Shown here: in pieces, positions 1 through 7,034 of the stretch
How the letters are laid out: the number at the start of each line of letters is the position of its first letter
Numbering within the stretch: the first letter of the stretch is position 1
Origin: an uncultured Clostridia bacterium
Lineage (GTDB): Bacteria > Bacillota > Clostridia > UBA1381
DNA length: 8,073 nucleotides
Assembly (NCBI GenBank): GCA_944391265.1
Contig: CALXSX010000118.1
Location: 1-8,073, forward strand
Direction of reading: 5' to 3'
The notes under the pieces: generated by a model
Seen by the model: only the letters and a program-made list of their open reading frames with translations
Told to the model about the DNA's origin: nothing
Databases searched by the model: none
Position numbers and translations under genes: made by a program

Positions 1-863
1 CGATACCCGCTAAAATAGCCGGTGTTCCCGATATTTGCATGGTGACACCGCCTGCACCGGACGGAAAAATTTCAGACGTGATACTTGTTGCGGCAAAGAT
101 ATCCGGCGTGGATAAAATTTACAAGGTAGGCGGGGCTCAGGCAATTGCTGCTTTAGCATACGGTACTGAGACAATAAAGCCGGTTTATAAAATAGTCGGA
201 CCTGGGAATGTTTTTGTAGCTGAGGCAAAGAAGCAGGTTTTTGGAAGGGTAAGCATAGATATGATAGCCGGGCCGAGTGAGATACTCGTTATTGCGGATA
301 AGACGTGTAATCCTGCATATGTAGCGGCAGACCTTCTTTCACAAGCAGAGCACGACAAGCTTGCAACAAGCGTTCTGGTGACTGACAGCGCAGAGCTTGC
401 AGAGGCAGTTTCTGCCGAGATAGAAAAGCAGATTCCTCAGCTTTTGAGAGCGGATATAGCAAGAGCATCGATAGACAATAACGGAAAGATATTTGTTACC
501 GATTCTATTGAGAGCTCAATAAAGACTGCAAACGAAATCGCTCCGGAGCACCTGGAACTTTGCGTTGATAATCCGTTTGATTATTTGTCAATGGTTAAAA
601 ACGCCGGCTCGGTATTCCTTGGGAAATACTGCCCTGAGGCGCTTGGGGACTATTTTGCGGGCCCGAATCACACACTTCCGACAAGCGGCACGGCAAAGTT
701 CTCAAGCCCGCTTTCTGTTGATGACTTTATAAAAAAATCATCGTTTATTTATTATACCGAGGGTGCGCTGAAAAAGGAGTTTGACAGGATAGCGTATTTT
801 GCTGAAAGAGAAGGGCTGACAGCTCACGCGAAATCGGCTACGATAAGATTTGAAAGGGATTGA
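1..863 (+). CDS. hisD: Histidinol dehydrogenase HisD, 5'-truncated by the window edge
   Basis: HisD catalyses the last two steps of histidine synthesis, oxidising L-histidinol through histidinal to L-histidine with two NAD+, using a bound Zn2+. The reading frame is open from position 3 (codon phase: first full codon at 3) to TGA at 861-863, giving 286 residues of a family normally about 430 long, so roughly the N-terminal third lies outside the window. Family landmarks are intact: the IYKVGGAQAIAALAYGTE and VGPGN blocks; the zinc ligands Gln (342-344) and His (351-353) in SQAEHD; the catalytic Glu-His pair (546-551) in APEHLEL; the zinc Asp (648-650) in GDYFAGPNH; and the C-terminal zinc His (825-827) in LTAHA. 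The catalytic residue roles come from knowledge of E. coli HisD. The gene leads directly into hisC, 5 bp downstream. Identification is essentially certain; the apparent ATG at 39 is internal. Confidence 0.97.
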   Translation, partial: IPAKIAGVPDICMVTPPAPDGKISDVILVAAKISGVDKIYKVGGAQAIAALAYGTETIKPVYKIVGPGNVFVAEAKKQVFGRVSIDMIAGPSEILVIADKTCNPAYVAADLLSQAEHDKLATSVLVTDSAELAEAVSAEIEKQIPQLLRADIARASIDNNGKIFVTDSIESSIKTANEIAPEHLELCVDNPFDYLSMVKNAGSVFLGKYCPEALGDYFAGPNHTLPTSGTAKFSSPLSVDDFIKKSSFIYYTEGALKKEFDRIAYFAEREGLTAHAKSATIRFERD

Positions 864-868
864 GTTGT

Positions 869-1924
869 ATGAGCAGATTTTTAAGCAAGCGTCTTTCGTC
901 TCTTAAGGAATACGTACCCGGCGAACAGCCAAAGGACAAAAGCTATGTAAAGCTGAACACGAACGAAAGTCCGTTTCCGCCGGCTAAGGGAGTTATTGAC
1001 TGTATCAGCAGCGGCGTTTTATCCGACCTTAAGCTTTACTGCGACCCTGTTTGCAGCAAACTTACGGAAGCAGTTTGCGGCATTTATGGTGTGGGACCGG
1101 AGAATGTTATATTCGGAAATGGTTCAGATGAGATACTTTCGTTTGCTTTTACCGCTTTTTGCGACAAGCAGACACCTGCAATTTTTCCTGATATAACGTA
1201 TGGATTTTATAAGGTTTTTGCAGACCTCAATTGCATTGACTGCAAAGAAGTGCCGCTTTGCGATGATTTTACCGTAAGGACAGAAGATTATATGAGGGCT
1301 GGCGGTACGATATTTATTGCAAATCCAAATGCTCCGACAGGTATTATGCTGGCTGTTTCCGATATTGAAAAAATTCTTGATGCAAATAAGGACACCGTCG
1401 TTGTAATAGATGAGGCATATGTTGATTTTGGGGGAGAAAGCTGCATCGGACTTACGGAAAAATACGACAATCTTATTGTTGTCCGTACTTTTTCAAAATC
1501 AAGATCGCTCGCCGGTGCACGGTTGGGATACGCGTTTGGCTCGCCTGAACTGATACGCGATCTTCAAACTGTCCGCAACTCCAATAACCCGTATAATGTA
1601 AATACACTGACGCAGCTGATGGGCGCGGCTTCTGTTACGGATACAGAGTATTTTAGGAAATGTACTGAAGCAATAATGGAAAACAGGGAGTATCTGACTA
1701 AAAAATTGACAAAGAGAAATTTTGATGTGCTTCCGTCAAAGGCAAACTTCATATTTGCACGGTCAGCCTCAATTTCAGGAGCGAAGCTTTACGAAGAACT
1801 TAAAAGCAGGGGCGTGCTCGTAAGGCATTTTTCTAAGGATAGAATTAAAGACTACGTAAGAATAACAATAGGATCAAGGGAAGAGCTTGACAAACTGGTT
1901 ATGGCGATAGATGATATCATATAA
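869..1924 (+). CDS. hisC: Histidinol-phosphate aminotransferase HisC
   Basis: This PLP-dependent class I/II (fold type I) aminotransferase converts imidazole acetol phosphate plus glutamate to L-histidinol phosphate plus 2-oxoglutarate. It is a 351-residue protein, the usual family length. Visible landmarks are the N-terminal YVPGEQP and LNTNESPFPP blocks, NGSDE (84-88), NPNAPTG (152-158), DEAYVDFG (from 181), and the PLP-binding lysine at about residue 210 in TFSKSRSLAGARLGYA, followed by the phosphate-binding arginine of AGARLG. I chose ATG 869 because AAAGGGA at 853-859 sits about 10 bp upstream and the protein then begins MSRFLSKRL, like other HisC proteins. An in-frame TTG at 860 is too close to that site and would add only MSC. 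It starts 5 bp after the hisD stop and precedes hisB in the same operon. Confidence 0.96.
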   Translation: MSRFLSKRLSSLKEYVPGEQPKDKSYVKLNTNESPFPPAKGVIDCISSGVLSDLKLYCDPVCSKLTEAVCGIYGVGPENVIFGNGSDEILSFAFTAFCDKQTPAIFPDITYGFYKVFADLNCIDCKEVPLCDDFTVRTEDYMRAGGTIFIANPNAPTGIMLAVSDIEKILDANKDTVVVIDEAYVDFGGESCIGLTEKYDNLIVVRTFSKSRSLAGARLGYAFGSPELIRDLQTVRNSNNPYNVNTLTQLMGAASVTDTEYFRKCTEAIMENREYLTKKLTKRNFDVLPSKANFIFARSASISGAKLYEELKSRGVLVRHFSKDRIKDYVRITIGSREELDKLVMAIDDII

Positions 1925-1953
1925 TGCCGCTATGCGGAGAAATGGGGATTACT

Positions 1954-2544
1954 ATGAGGAGTGCAAAAATAAGCAGAAAAACAAGTGAGACAGATATACG
2001 GCTGACTGTTAATCTTGACGGAACGGGAAAAAGCAAAATAAATGCTGGATGCGGCTTTTTAGACCATATGCTGACTCTTTTTTCAAAGCATGGGCGGTTT
2101 GATATGGAAATAGACTGCATCGGCGATACAAATGTTGATTACCATCACACTACGGAGGATATCGGAATCGTGCTGGGAGAGGCATTTTTAAAGTGCCTCG
2201 GGAATATGTCGGGAATCAGAAGGTATGCAGATGTTTTTTTGCCTATGGACGAGGCACTTGTGCTCGCAGCTGTTGATGTGTCAGGCAGAGCGCACCTTGA
2301 ATATTCGCTTGATATTTCAGCTGAAAAAATCGGCGACTTTGACACGGAGCTTATAAGGGAATTTTTTGAAGCATTTGTCAGAACCTCAAGAATGACGCTC
2401 CATATAAGAAAAATATCCGGTGTTAATTCGCACCATATTGCAGAGGCGGCGTTCAAGGGAGCGGCAAGAGCTGTAAGCGAAGCCGTATCTGTTGATGAAA
2501 GATACAAAAATGAGATACCTTCTACTAAGGGTACACTTTTGTAA
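1954..2544 (+). CDS. hisB: Imidazoleglycerol-phosphate dehydratase HisB (monofunctional)
   Basis: HisB dehydrates imidazole glycerol phosphate to imidazole acetol phosphate, using a di-manganese centre in a large symmetric oligomer. The 196-residue length fits the monofunctional dehydratase; there is no N-terminal HAD phosphatase domain as in E. coli HisB, which agrees with a separate PHP phosphatase at the end of the operon. Both metal-binding repeats are visible: GFLDHML (34-40) with DYHHTTED (62-69), and NSHHIAEAAFKG with its HHxxE at 160-164. The C-terminal PSTKGTLL tail is typical. Three in-frame ATGs exist. The first (1924) overlaps the hisC stop as TAATG and the second is at 1942. I prefer 1954 because it gives MRSAKISRKTSETDI, the normal family N-terminus, with GGGGA at 1944-1948 spaced 5 bp upstream. 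Translational coupling through the 1924 ATG remains possible. Confidence 0.95.
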   Translation: MRSAKISRKTSETDIRLTVNLDGTGKSKINAGCGFLDHMLTLFSKHGRFDMEIDCIGDTNVDYHHTTEDIGIVLGEAFLKCLGNMSGIRRYADVFLPMDEALVLAAVDVSGRAHLEYSLDISAEKIGDFDTELIREFFEAFVRTSRMTLHIRKISGVNSHHIAEAAFKGAARAVSEAVSVDERYKNEIPSTKGTLL

Positions 2545-2561
2545 ACTGAAAGGGTGTTTAG

Positions 2562-3173
2562 ATGATAGCAATAATCGATTACGGAGTGGGAAATATTTTT
2601 TCCTTGTCATCGTCGTTTAAAAGGATTGGTGCAAACGCCGTTTTAACTGGAAACAGAGCTGAGATAGAAAAGGCGGACAAGATAGTGCTTCCGGGAGTTG
2701 GGGCTTTTGCAGATGCAGCTTTTAAGCTCAGGGAGACTGGACTTTTCAGCCTTCTGCGCGAGCAGGCAGAAATCGGCAAACCATTGCTTGGAATATGCCT
2801 TGGTATGCAGATGCTTCTTGATAAAAGCTACGAGTATGGTGAGACTGAGGGTCTCGGTCTTGTAGAGGGCAGTGTAAAGCCCATATGCGATTATATAAAA
2901 AAAGGTCTCAAAATACCGCATATCGGTTGGAATTCGCTAAGCTTTACAAAAAATAAGAGTGAGCTTTTCAAATATGTAAATGAGGGTGAGTGCGTTTATT
3001 TTGTTCATTCGTATCACGGTGCAGACTGCGATGAATCTGTCATTGCTACTACCGAATACGGCGGCACGCTGACGGCGGCGGTTCAGAATAAAAATGTGTA
3101 CGGAACCCAGTTTCATCCCGAAAAAAGCGGTGAGGTCGGCCTTAATATACTCCGCGCTTTCTGCGAGATATAG
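2562..3173 (+). CDS. hisH: Imidazole glycerol phosphate synthase glutaminase subunit HisH
   Basis: HisH is the class I glutamine amidotransferase subunit of imidazole glycerol phosphate synthase; it hydrolyses glutamine and passes ammonia through the HisF barrel. The 203-residue protein starts MIAIIDYGVGN, has the oxyanion-region PGVGAF block, the nucleophile Cys79 in GICLGMQ and the His185/Glu187 pair in QFHPEKS, so the Cys-His-Glu triad is complete. The YFVHSYH block is also typical. ATG 2562 has a clear site, AAAGGG at 2549-2554, about 7 bp upstream, and lies 17 bp after hisB. Its TAG stop (3171-3173) is part of the Shine-Dalgarno sequence of hisA, suggesting coupled translation. Its partner hisF lies two genes downstream, with hisA in between, a common hisH-hisA-hisF order. 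Confidence 0.96.
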   Translation: MIAIIDYGVGNIFSLSSSFKRIGANAVLTGNRAEIEKADKIVLPGVGAFADAAFKLRETGLFSLLREQAEIGKPLLGICLGMQMLLDKSYEYGETEGLGLVEGSVKPICDYIKKGLKIPHIGWNSLSFTKNKSELFKYVNEGECVYFVHSYHGADCDESVIATTEYGGTLTAAVQNKNVYGTQFHPEKSGEVGLNILRAFCEI

Positions 3174-3179
3174 GAGGTG
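3172..3179 (+). promoter_or_regulatory. Strong ribosome binding site deciding the hisA start
   Basis: AGGAGGTG overlaps the hisH stop codon TAG and lies 9 bp before ATG 3189. It is the best match to the anti-Shine-Dalgarno sequence in the window. It rules against the in-frame GTG at 3177, which lies inside the site itself. Confidence 0.85.
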
Positions 3180-3188
3180 CCATCAGCT

Positions 3189-3920
3189 ATGTATATTTTT
3201 CCTGCTATAGATTTACGTGATAAAAAAGTAGTGCGCCTGCTTAAAGGTGATTATGAGCAAATGACCGTATACAGCGATGACCCGCTCAGTGTGGCTAAGA
3301 GCTTTGAAGAGAGCGGAGCAGAGTTTTTACATGTTGTTGATCTGGACGGCGCAAAAACTGGCAGCCTTGAAAACACTGACGTCATAAAAAGGATAGTTGA
3401 AAATACGTCACTTAAGGTTGAAGTCGGTGGCGGTATCAGGAGTGATGAGGCTGTAAAGCGGTATCTGGATATTGGAGTGCTGCGCGTGATACTCGGCACT
3501 GTCAGCGTTACTGACCCAGAATTTCTAAAAAAAGCTGTTCAGAAATACGGGGACAGGATAGCTGTCGGAGTTGATATAAAGGACGGATTTGTTGCTATAA
3601 ATGGCTGGACTGAAAAATCGGCACTAACCTGCTTTGATTTTTGCAGGCAGCTCTCAGAGATAGAGGTTAAAACAATTATTTGCACTGATATATCAAAAGA
3701 TGGTGCCATGCAGGGCACGAATCACGAACTTTACAATGAGCTTTGCAGCAGATTCGACCTTGACATTATAGCCTCCGGCGGAGTTTCAAGCATGAATGAT
3801 GTTAAAAAGCTTGCAAAGCTTGGAGTTTATGGTGCCATAATAGGCAAAGCCCTTTATAACGGGGCTATTGATTTAAAAGAAGCCATTCAATACGCAGAGA
3901 AAGGCAAAGGTCAGTTATGA
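3189..3920 (+). CDS. hisA: ProFAR isomerase HisA
   Basis: HisA is a TIM barrel that isomerises the aminoaldose ProFAR to the aminoketose PRFAR (an Amadori rearrangement), the substrate of HisF. The 243-residue product is of standard length. It begins MYIFPAIDLRDKKVVRL, with the catalytic Asp8 in AIDL, carries the phosphate-binding block VEVGGGIR in the N-terminal half, and has Asp129 in VGVDIKDG, which matches the second catalytic acid. TDISKDGAMQGTN and IIASGGVSS form the C-terminal half-barrel phosphate site. The two similar halves reflect the ancient half-barrel duplication shared with HisF. The start follows a strong AGGAGG site. The last codons overlap hisF by 4 bp (ATGA at 3917-3920). 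A dual HisA/TrpF (PriA) role is not suggested by anything I see, but cannot be excluded by reading alone. Confidence 0.95.
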   Translation: MYIFPAIDLRDKKVVRLLKGDYEQMTVYSDDPLSVAKSFEESGAEFLHVVDLDGAKTGSLENTDVIKRIVENTSLKVEVGGGIRSDEAVKRYLDIGVLRVILGTVSVTDPEFLKKAVQKYGDRIAVGVDIKDGFVAINGWTEKSALTCFDFCRQLSEIEVKTIICTDISKDGAMQGTNHELYNELCSRFDLDIIASGGVSSMNDVKKLAKLGVYGAIIGKALYNGAIDLKEAIQYAEKGKGQL

Positions 3921-4672
3921 TTACAAAAAGGATTATCCCGTGTCTTGATGTTAAGGACGGCAGGGTGGTAAAGGGAGTAAATTTTTTAGGCCTTGCGGAT
4001 GTTTCATCACCGGTGAAGCTTGCTGAATATTACAGCGAATGCGGGGCTGATGAACTCGTGTTTTATGATATAACCGCATCGTCTGACGGACGCAGGCTTT
4101 TTACAGACATCTTGTGCGAGGTTGCGTCAAAAATATTCATTCCTCTGACTGTTGGCGGAGGCATAAATACAATTGATGACTTTGACCGCGTTTTAAAATG
4201 CGGAGCAGACAAAGTCAGTGTAAACTCAGGGGCTATAAAAAATCCGTCGCTCGTTTCAGAGGGTGCGAAAAAATACGGAGACCAGTGCGTTGTTTTATCG
4301 GCAGATATAAAACGCGTGAACGGTCGTTTTACACTTTTTGCAAAGGGCGGACGAGAGAACACGGGAATGGACGCGATAGAATGGATTAAGCGCTGCTGCG
4401 AAAACGGAGCCGGTGAGGTAGTCGTGAACAGCATTGATACCGATGGAGTAAAGGGCGGTTTCGATATAGAGATGCTAAGGGCAGTCACTGATGCAATTTC
4501 CGTGCCTGTTATCGCCTCGGGCGGAGCTGGCGGAATATATGATTTTGTAAAACTTTTCAAGCAGCTTCCGGGTGTTGACGCCGGACTGGCCGCATCTATA
4601 TTTCATTTTGGGGAAGTTAAGATAGCAGACCTTAAAGCAGAGCTCAGGAAAAACGGAATAATCGTAAGATAA
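3917..4672 (+). CDS. hisF: Imidazole glycerol phosphate synthase cyclase subunit HisF
   Basis: HisF uses ammonia delivered by HisH to convert PRFAR into imidazole glycerol phosphate and AICAR, the latter feeding purine synthesis. The 251-residue TIM-barrel protein has both catalytic aspartates: Asp11 in RIIPCLDVKDGRVVKG and Asp130 in LSADIKRVNG. Phosphate-binding blocks PLTVGGGI and PVIASGGAG are present, as is the NSIDTDG(V/T)xxG strand near the C-terminal half. ATG 3917 overlaps the hisA stop by 4 bp and has AAAGG at 3906-3910, 6 bp upstream. This tight overlap suggests coupled translation of the two sequential enzymes. The next gene, hisIE, starts 31 bp after the stop. Confidence 0.96.
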   Translation: MITKRIIPCLDVKDGRVVKGVNFLGLADVSSPVKLAEYYSECGADELVFYDITASSDGRRLFTDILCEVASKIFIPLTVGGGINTIDDFDRVLKCGADKVSVNSGAIKNPSLVSEGAKKYGDQCVVLSADIKRVNGRFTLFAKGGRENTGMDAIEWIKRCCENGAGEVVVNSIDTDGVKGGFDIEMLRAVTDAISVPVIASGGAGGIYDFVKLFKQLPGVDAGLAASIFHFGEVKIADLKAELRKNGIIVR

Positions 4673-4703
4673 CTATTTATCTAAGTGAAAGGATTGAATT
4701 TTT

Positions 4704-5354
4704 ATGGTTGACATTTCAAAGCTTAAGTTTGATGAAAAAGGACTGATTCCGGTAATAGTGGTCGATGCCGATACAAAGCAGGTGCTTACACTTGCATACA
4801 TGAATGAAGAAAGCCTTAAAACAAGCATTGAGGAAAAGAGAACGTGCTTTTATTCAAGGTCGAGACAGTGCCTTTGGAGAAAGGGAGAAACATCGAAAAA
4901 TATACAGCATATTGTAAATATTACAGCAGACTGCGATTTTGACGCTCTGACGGTTGAGGTTGTAAAGGAAGGGCCTGCATGCCATCTCGGAACGGAGTCG
5001 TGCTTTACAAACGAAGTTTTTGAAAACGATGAAATAAATGTGTTCTCTGTACCGGGTCTTTATGAGCTGATAAAGGGGCGTAAGACGGAGAAAAAAGAAG
5101 GATCTTATACGACATATCTTTTTGAAAAGGGAATTGACAAAATTCTGAAAAAAGTCGGTGAAGAAAGTACCGAGGTTATCATAGCGGCAAAAGCGAACGA
5201 TAAGAAAGAAACAATTTACGAGGTAGCTGACCTTGCGTATCATGTGATGGTTATGATGGTTGAGATGGGCATATCAGTTGATGATGTAATAAAGGAACTC
5301 GCGTCGAGACATGTTATAGATAAAAAGGTAAAGCAGGAGAAAATGACAAAATGA
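4704..5354 (+). CDS. hisI: Bifunctional phosphoribosyl-AMP cyclohydrolase / phosphoribosyl-ATP pyrophosphatase HisIE
   Basis: This is a fused enzyme for steps two and three of the pathway. The N-terminal HisI domain (about residues 1-105) opens the adenine ring of phosphoribosyl-AMP with Zn2+ and Mg2+: it shows LAYMNEESL, FYSRSRQCLWRKGETS, the metal-binding DCDFD (Asp76, Cys77, Asp78, Asp80), Cys93 in PACHLG and Cys100 in SCF. The C-terminal HisE domain (about 112-205) is an all-alpha MazG-like pyrophosphatase that cleaves phosphoribosyl-ATP: it shows EESTEV (153-158), IIAAKA and EVADLAYHVMVMM. The order HisI-then-HisE and 216-residue length match the common bacterial fusion. In the KGETSG motif the usual Gly is Lys (KGETSK), a position I believe tolerates change. 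AAAGGA at 4688-4693 lies 10 bp before ATG 4704. The stop overlaps the phosphatase start by 4 bp. Confidence 0.96.
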   Translation: MVDISKLKFDEKGLIPVIVVDADTKQVLTLAYMNEESLKTSIEEKRTCFYSRSRQCLWRKGETSKNIQHIVNITADCDFDALTVEVVKEGPACHLGTESCFTNEVFENDEINVFSVPGLYELIKGRKTEKKEGSYTTYLFEKGIDKILKKVGEESTEVIIAAKANDKKETIYEVADLAYHVMVMMVEMGISVDDVIKELASRHVIDKKVKQEKMTK

Positions 5355-6163
5355 TTTTATCAAATCTTCACACGCACACAACCTTTTGCGATGGAGTCAG
5401 TACGTGCAGGGAGACAACTCTTGCGGCAATAGATAAAGGTTTTTCTGTTTTGGGATTTTCAGGGCATTCTTACACATCGTTTGATACATCATATTGTATG
5501 AGCAGAGAGGGAACGGCTGAGTATTATGATTGCGTTGAACAGCTGAAAAATGAGTTTAAGGATAGAATTTGCATATTAAAGGGCATTGAGTACGATATGT
5601 TTTCGCGTGAGAGTACAGCCGGCCTTGATTTTGTAATAGGATCTGCTCACTTTATTGAGCATGAGGGAGTATATTACCCTGTTGATGAATCCTTCAGCAA
5701 ACTTAAAAGCATAATAGAAAGCTGTTTCGGCGGCGATGTGGCTTTGTTTTGTAAAAAGTATTACGAGCAGATATCTTATTTGGCTGATAACATTCCATGT
5801 GATATAATCGGTCATTTTGACCTTATCACAAAATACAACGAGCTGTATCCGTTAATTGATACATCGTCAGATAAGTACAGAAGATATGCTGTAGATGCGC
5901 TTTGCAGTGTGATTGAAAACAAACGTCTTATTGAGGTGAATACGGGTGCGATGGCGAGAGGGATCAGAGGCACTCCGTACCCGGACCGGTTTATATTGGA
6001 GGAGATAAAAAACAGAGGCGGCAGCGTTATAATAACGTCAGACTGCCACAGCTGCGAAAAGCTTGACTTTGCATTTGAAAGCACGCGTCAAATGCTTTCA
6101 GAGATTGGTTTCAAAACTGTTGTGGTAAGAACAAAAAACGGATATAAAGAAGAGGAGCTGTAG
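5351..6163 (+). CDS. PHP-domain histidinol-phosphate phosphatase (HisJ/HisK type)
   Basis: Likely removes phosphate from L-histidinol phosphate, the step between HisC and HisD. The 270-residue protein has the PHP metal-binding set: His7 and His9 in LHTHT with Asp14, His39 in GFSGHSY, Glu80 in KGIEYD, His100 in GSAHF, His155 in IGHFDL, and Asp231/His233 in SDCHS. Length and motifs match the Bacillus HisJ (formerly HisK, YtvP) class rather than the polymerase PHP domains. Context strongly supports the role: it is the last gene of a his operon that has a monofunctional HisB and otherwise no phosphatase, and its ATG overlaps the hisIE stop by 4 bp. AGGAG at 5335-5339 lies 11 bp upstream. Function is inferred from family and location; a broader sugar- or aminoacyl-phosphate phosphatase is the alternative. 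Confidence 0.9.
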   Translation: MILSNLHTHTTFCDGVSTCRETTLAAIDKGFSVLGFSGHSYTSFDTSYCMSREGTAEYYDCVEQLKNEFKDRICILKGIEYDMFSRESTAGLDFVIGSAHFIEHEGVYYPVDESFSKLKSIIESCFGGDVALFCKKYYEQISYLADNIPCDIIGHFDLITKYNELYPLIDTSSDKYRRYAVDALCSVIENKRLIEVNTGAMARGIRGTPYPDRFILEEIKNRGGSVIITSDCHSCEKLDFAFESTRQMLSEIGFKTVVVRTKNGYKEEEL

Positions 6164-6178
6164 TTACGGCTCCTTTTT
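6153..6178 (+). terminator. Intrinsic terminator of the his operon, possibly acting in both directions
   Basis: A 9-bp stem (6153-6161 with 6166-6174, one G-U pair) closes on an AGTT tetraloop and is followed by a five-T run (6174-6178), a standard rho-independent terminator. It contains the phosphatase stop codon TAG (6161-6163) and the start of the opposing gene's stop (6164-6166). On the minus strand the same stem has one A-C mismatch and is followed by CTTCTTTAT, so it could also stop the convergent permease transcript, though less well. Confidence 0.85.
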
Positions 6179-6529
6179 GTGCTTTATTCCCTTATAAATT
6201 TCCAGAATTCCTATTATGAGCAGAAAAAATCCAAACATTCGCCTGAGAAGTGCGCCGCTTGCAAAAACGGCAAAAAATGATCCGCCGATCGCTCCTACAG
6301 TTCCAAAAATGCCGATAATAAGCGCTGTTTTTATGTCAACCCTTTTGTTTTTTATATGAATTATCAAAGCAAAAACGGCAGTAGGTATAAAATACGTAAG
6401 ATTTATACCCTGAGCAGTCTGCTGAGAAATTCCTTCGATGATTATAAGTGCAGGTATCAGTACAGCACCGCCGCCGATTCCCATTCCGCTTATTATCCCG
6501 CTAAAAAAACCGGTAATCAGCTTTATCAT
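6164..6529 (-). CDS. Half-size TauE/SafE-family membrane protein (second of a tandem pair)
   Basis: A 121-residue hydrophobic protein with four likely membrane segments: about residues 4-26, 38-58, 68-90 and 96-115. The N-terminal block GFFSGIISGMGIGGGAVLIPALI is the hallmark glycine-rich first helix of the TauE/SafE (DUF81) permeases, a family associated with export of sulfite or organosulfur and other organic anions; the substrate here is unknown. Family members are normally about 250 residues with eight segments, so this is one half. The start is ATG 6529, because GAGGTG (6541-6536 on this strand) lies 6 nt upstream; an in-frame GTG at 6538 falls inside that site. The site overlaps the stop of the upstream half-gene (6540), showing a designed two-gene operon. 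The C-terminus is basic (YKGIKHKKEP), probably cytoplasmic. It converges with the his operon, stop codons abutting. Confidence 0.82.
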   Translation of the reverse strand: MIKLITGFFSGIISGMGIGGGAVLIPALIIIEGISQQTAQGINLTYFIPTAVFALIIHIKNKRVDIKTALIIGIFGTVGAIGGSFFAVFASGALLRRMFGFFLLIIGILEIYKGIKHKKEP

Positions 6530-6539
6530 AGTAAACACC

Positions 6540-6896
6540 TCAAATAATCATTTTTATGGCTGCTGCTATTATCAGAGCGCCAAATATTATTTTTAACCAT
6601 TTACCGGACAATTTAGCAAGGATCTTTGCCCCAAGCATACCTCCGGCTATACCTCCTGCCGATACAAGAAGCCATAGCCTGAAGTCAAAAAATCCGTTTT
6701 TTATATATACTGCTGAGCTGACTACTGACATCATAAGTATAACAGCTATTGCTGTCGCGTGTGATTTTTTTTCATCTATACCTAAAAATTTCTCCATGGC
6801 AGGAATGACGATGCAGCCGCCGCCTGAGCCAAACATACCGTTTAGTATTCCCGTAACTATTCCTACTGCAGCCTTTTTCCAATGTTTTTTTATCAT
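6540..6896 (-). CDS. Half-size TauE/SafE-family membrane protein (first of a tandem pair)
   Basis: A 118-residue membrane protein with a short basic N-terminus (MIKKHWKKA, probably cytoplasmic) and four likely membrane segments: about residues 8-32, 45-65, 73-92 and 97-117. It contains the TauE/SafE signature VTGILNGMFGSGGGCIVIPAM, then TAIAVILMMSVVSSAVYIKNG, as seen in the N-terminal half of full-length permeases. Four segments here plus four in the gene that follows would make one complete eight-segment carrier, so the two products probably associate; a homodimer of each half is the alternative. The transported compound cannot be read from the sequence. ATG 6896 is preceded by AAGGCGGTGA, a reasonable ribosome binding site. 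The following gene starts 10 nt past its TGA stop (6542-6540), in a different frame but with its own site. It is divergent from rex. Confidence 0.82.
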   Translation of the reverse strand: MIKKHWKKAAVGIVTGILNGMFGSGGGCIVIPAMEKFLGIDEKKSHATAIAVILMMSVVSSAVYIKNGFFDFRLWLLVSAGGIAGGMLGAKILAKLSGKWLKIIFGALIIAAAIKMII

Positions 6897-6953
6897 AATG
6901 TCACCGCCTTGCGATTATTTTTTGCAAATTTAGGCTCAGATATTCTCTTTAAT

Positions 6954-6959
6954 AGTATA
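6954..6959 (-). promoter_or_regulatory. Possible -10 box for the TauE/SafE pair
   Basis: On the minus strand TATACT lies about 58 bp before ATG 6896 in an AT-rich stretch. The hexamer 17 bp upstream (TTATAC, 6982-6977) matches the -35 consensus poorly, so this is a tentative promoter supported mainly by the -10 and by the need for one in this divergent gap. Confidence 0.4.
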
Positions 6960-6995
6960 ATTTTTTAAGCTGACTTGTATAAAACAAATAAACAA

Positions 6996-7023
6996 TTGAC
7001 TATTTTTTGTGTTGTGATTATAA
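6996..7023 (+). promoter_or_regulatory. Possible upstream rex promoter (P2)
   Basis: TTGACT (6996-7001) and TTATAA (7018-7023) are separated by 16 bp, with an extended -10 TGN at 7015-7017. Initiation would fall near 7030, immediately before the large inverted repeat at 7035-7066, so that a protein bound there would block this promoter. Confidence 0.5.
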
Positions 7024-7034
7024 GTAATAGATAA

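Noticed and set aside
1924..1953. HisB starting at the TAATG overlap (1924)
   Set aside because: It would add ten residues not seen in the family (MPLCGEMGIT); ATG 1954 gives the conserved start and a GGGGA site. Coupling through the overlap remains possible.
4063..4560. Minus-strand open frame of 165 codons inside hisF
   Set aside because: Antisense shadow of a clearly real gene; composition is rich in Ser/Pro/Thr as expected from reverse reading, with no motif.
6529..6542. Frameshift joining the two TauE half-genes into one broken permease
   Set aside because: The downstream half has its own GAGGTG site 6 nt before ATG 6529, and the upstream half ends in a natural helix and stop. Each half starts with its own signature helix, so this reads as two genes.
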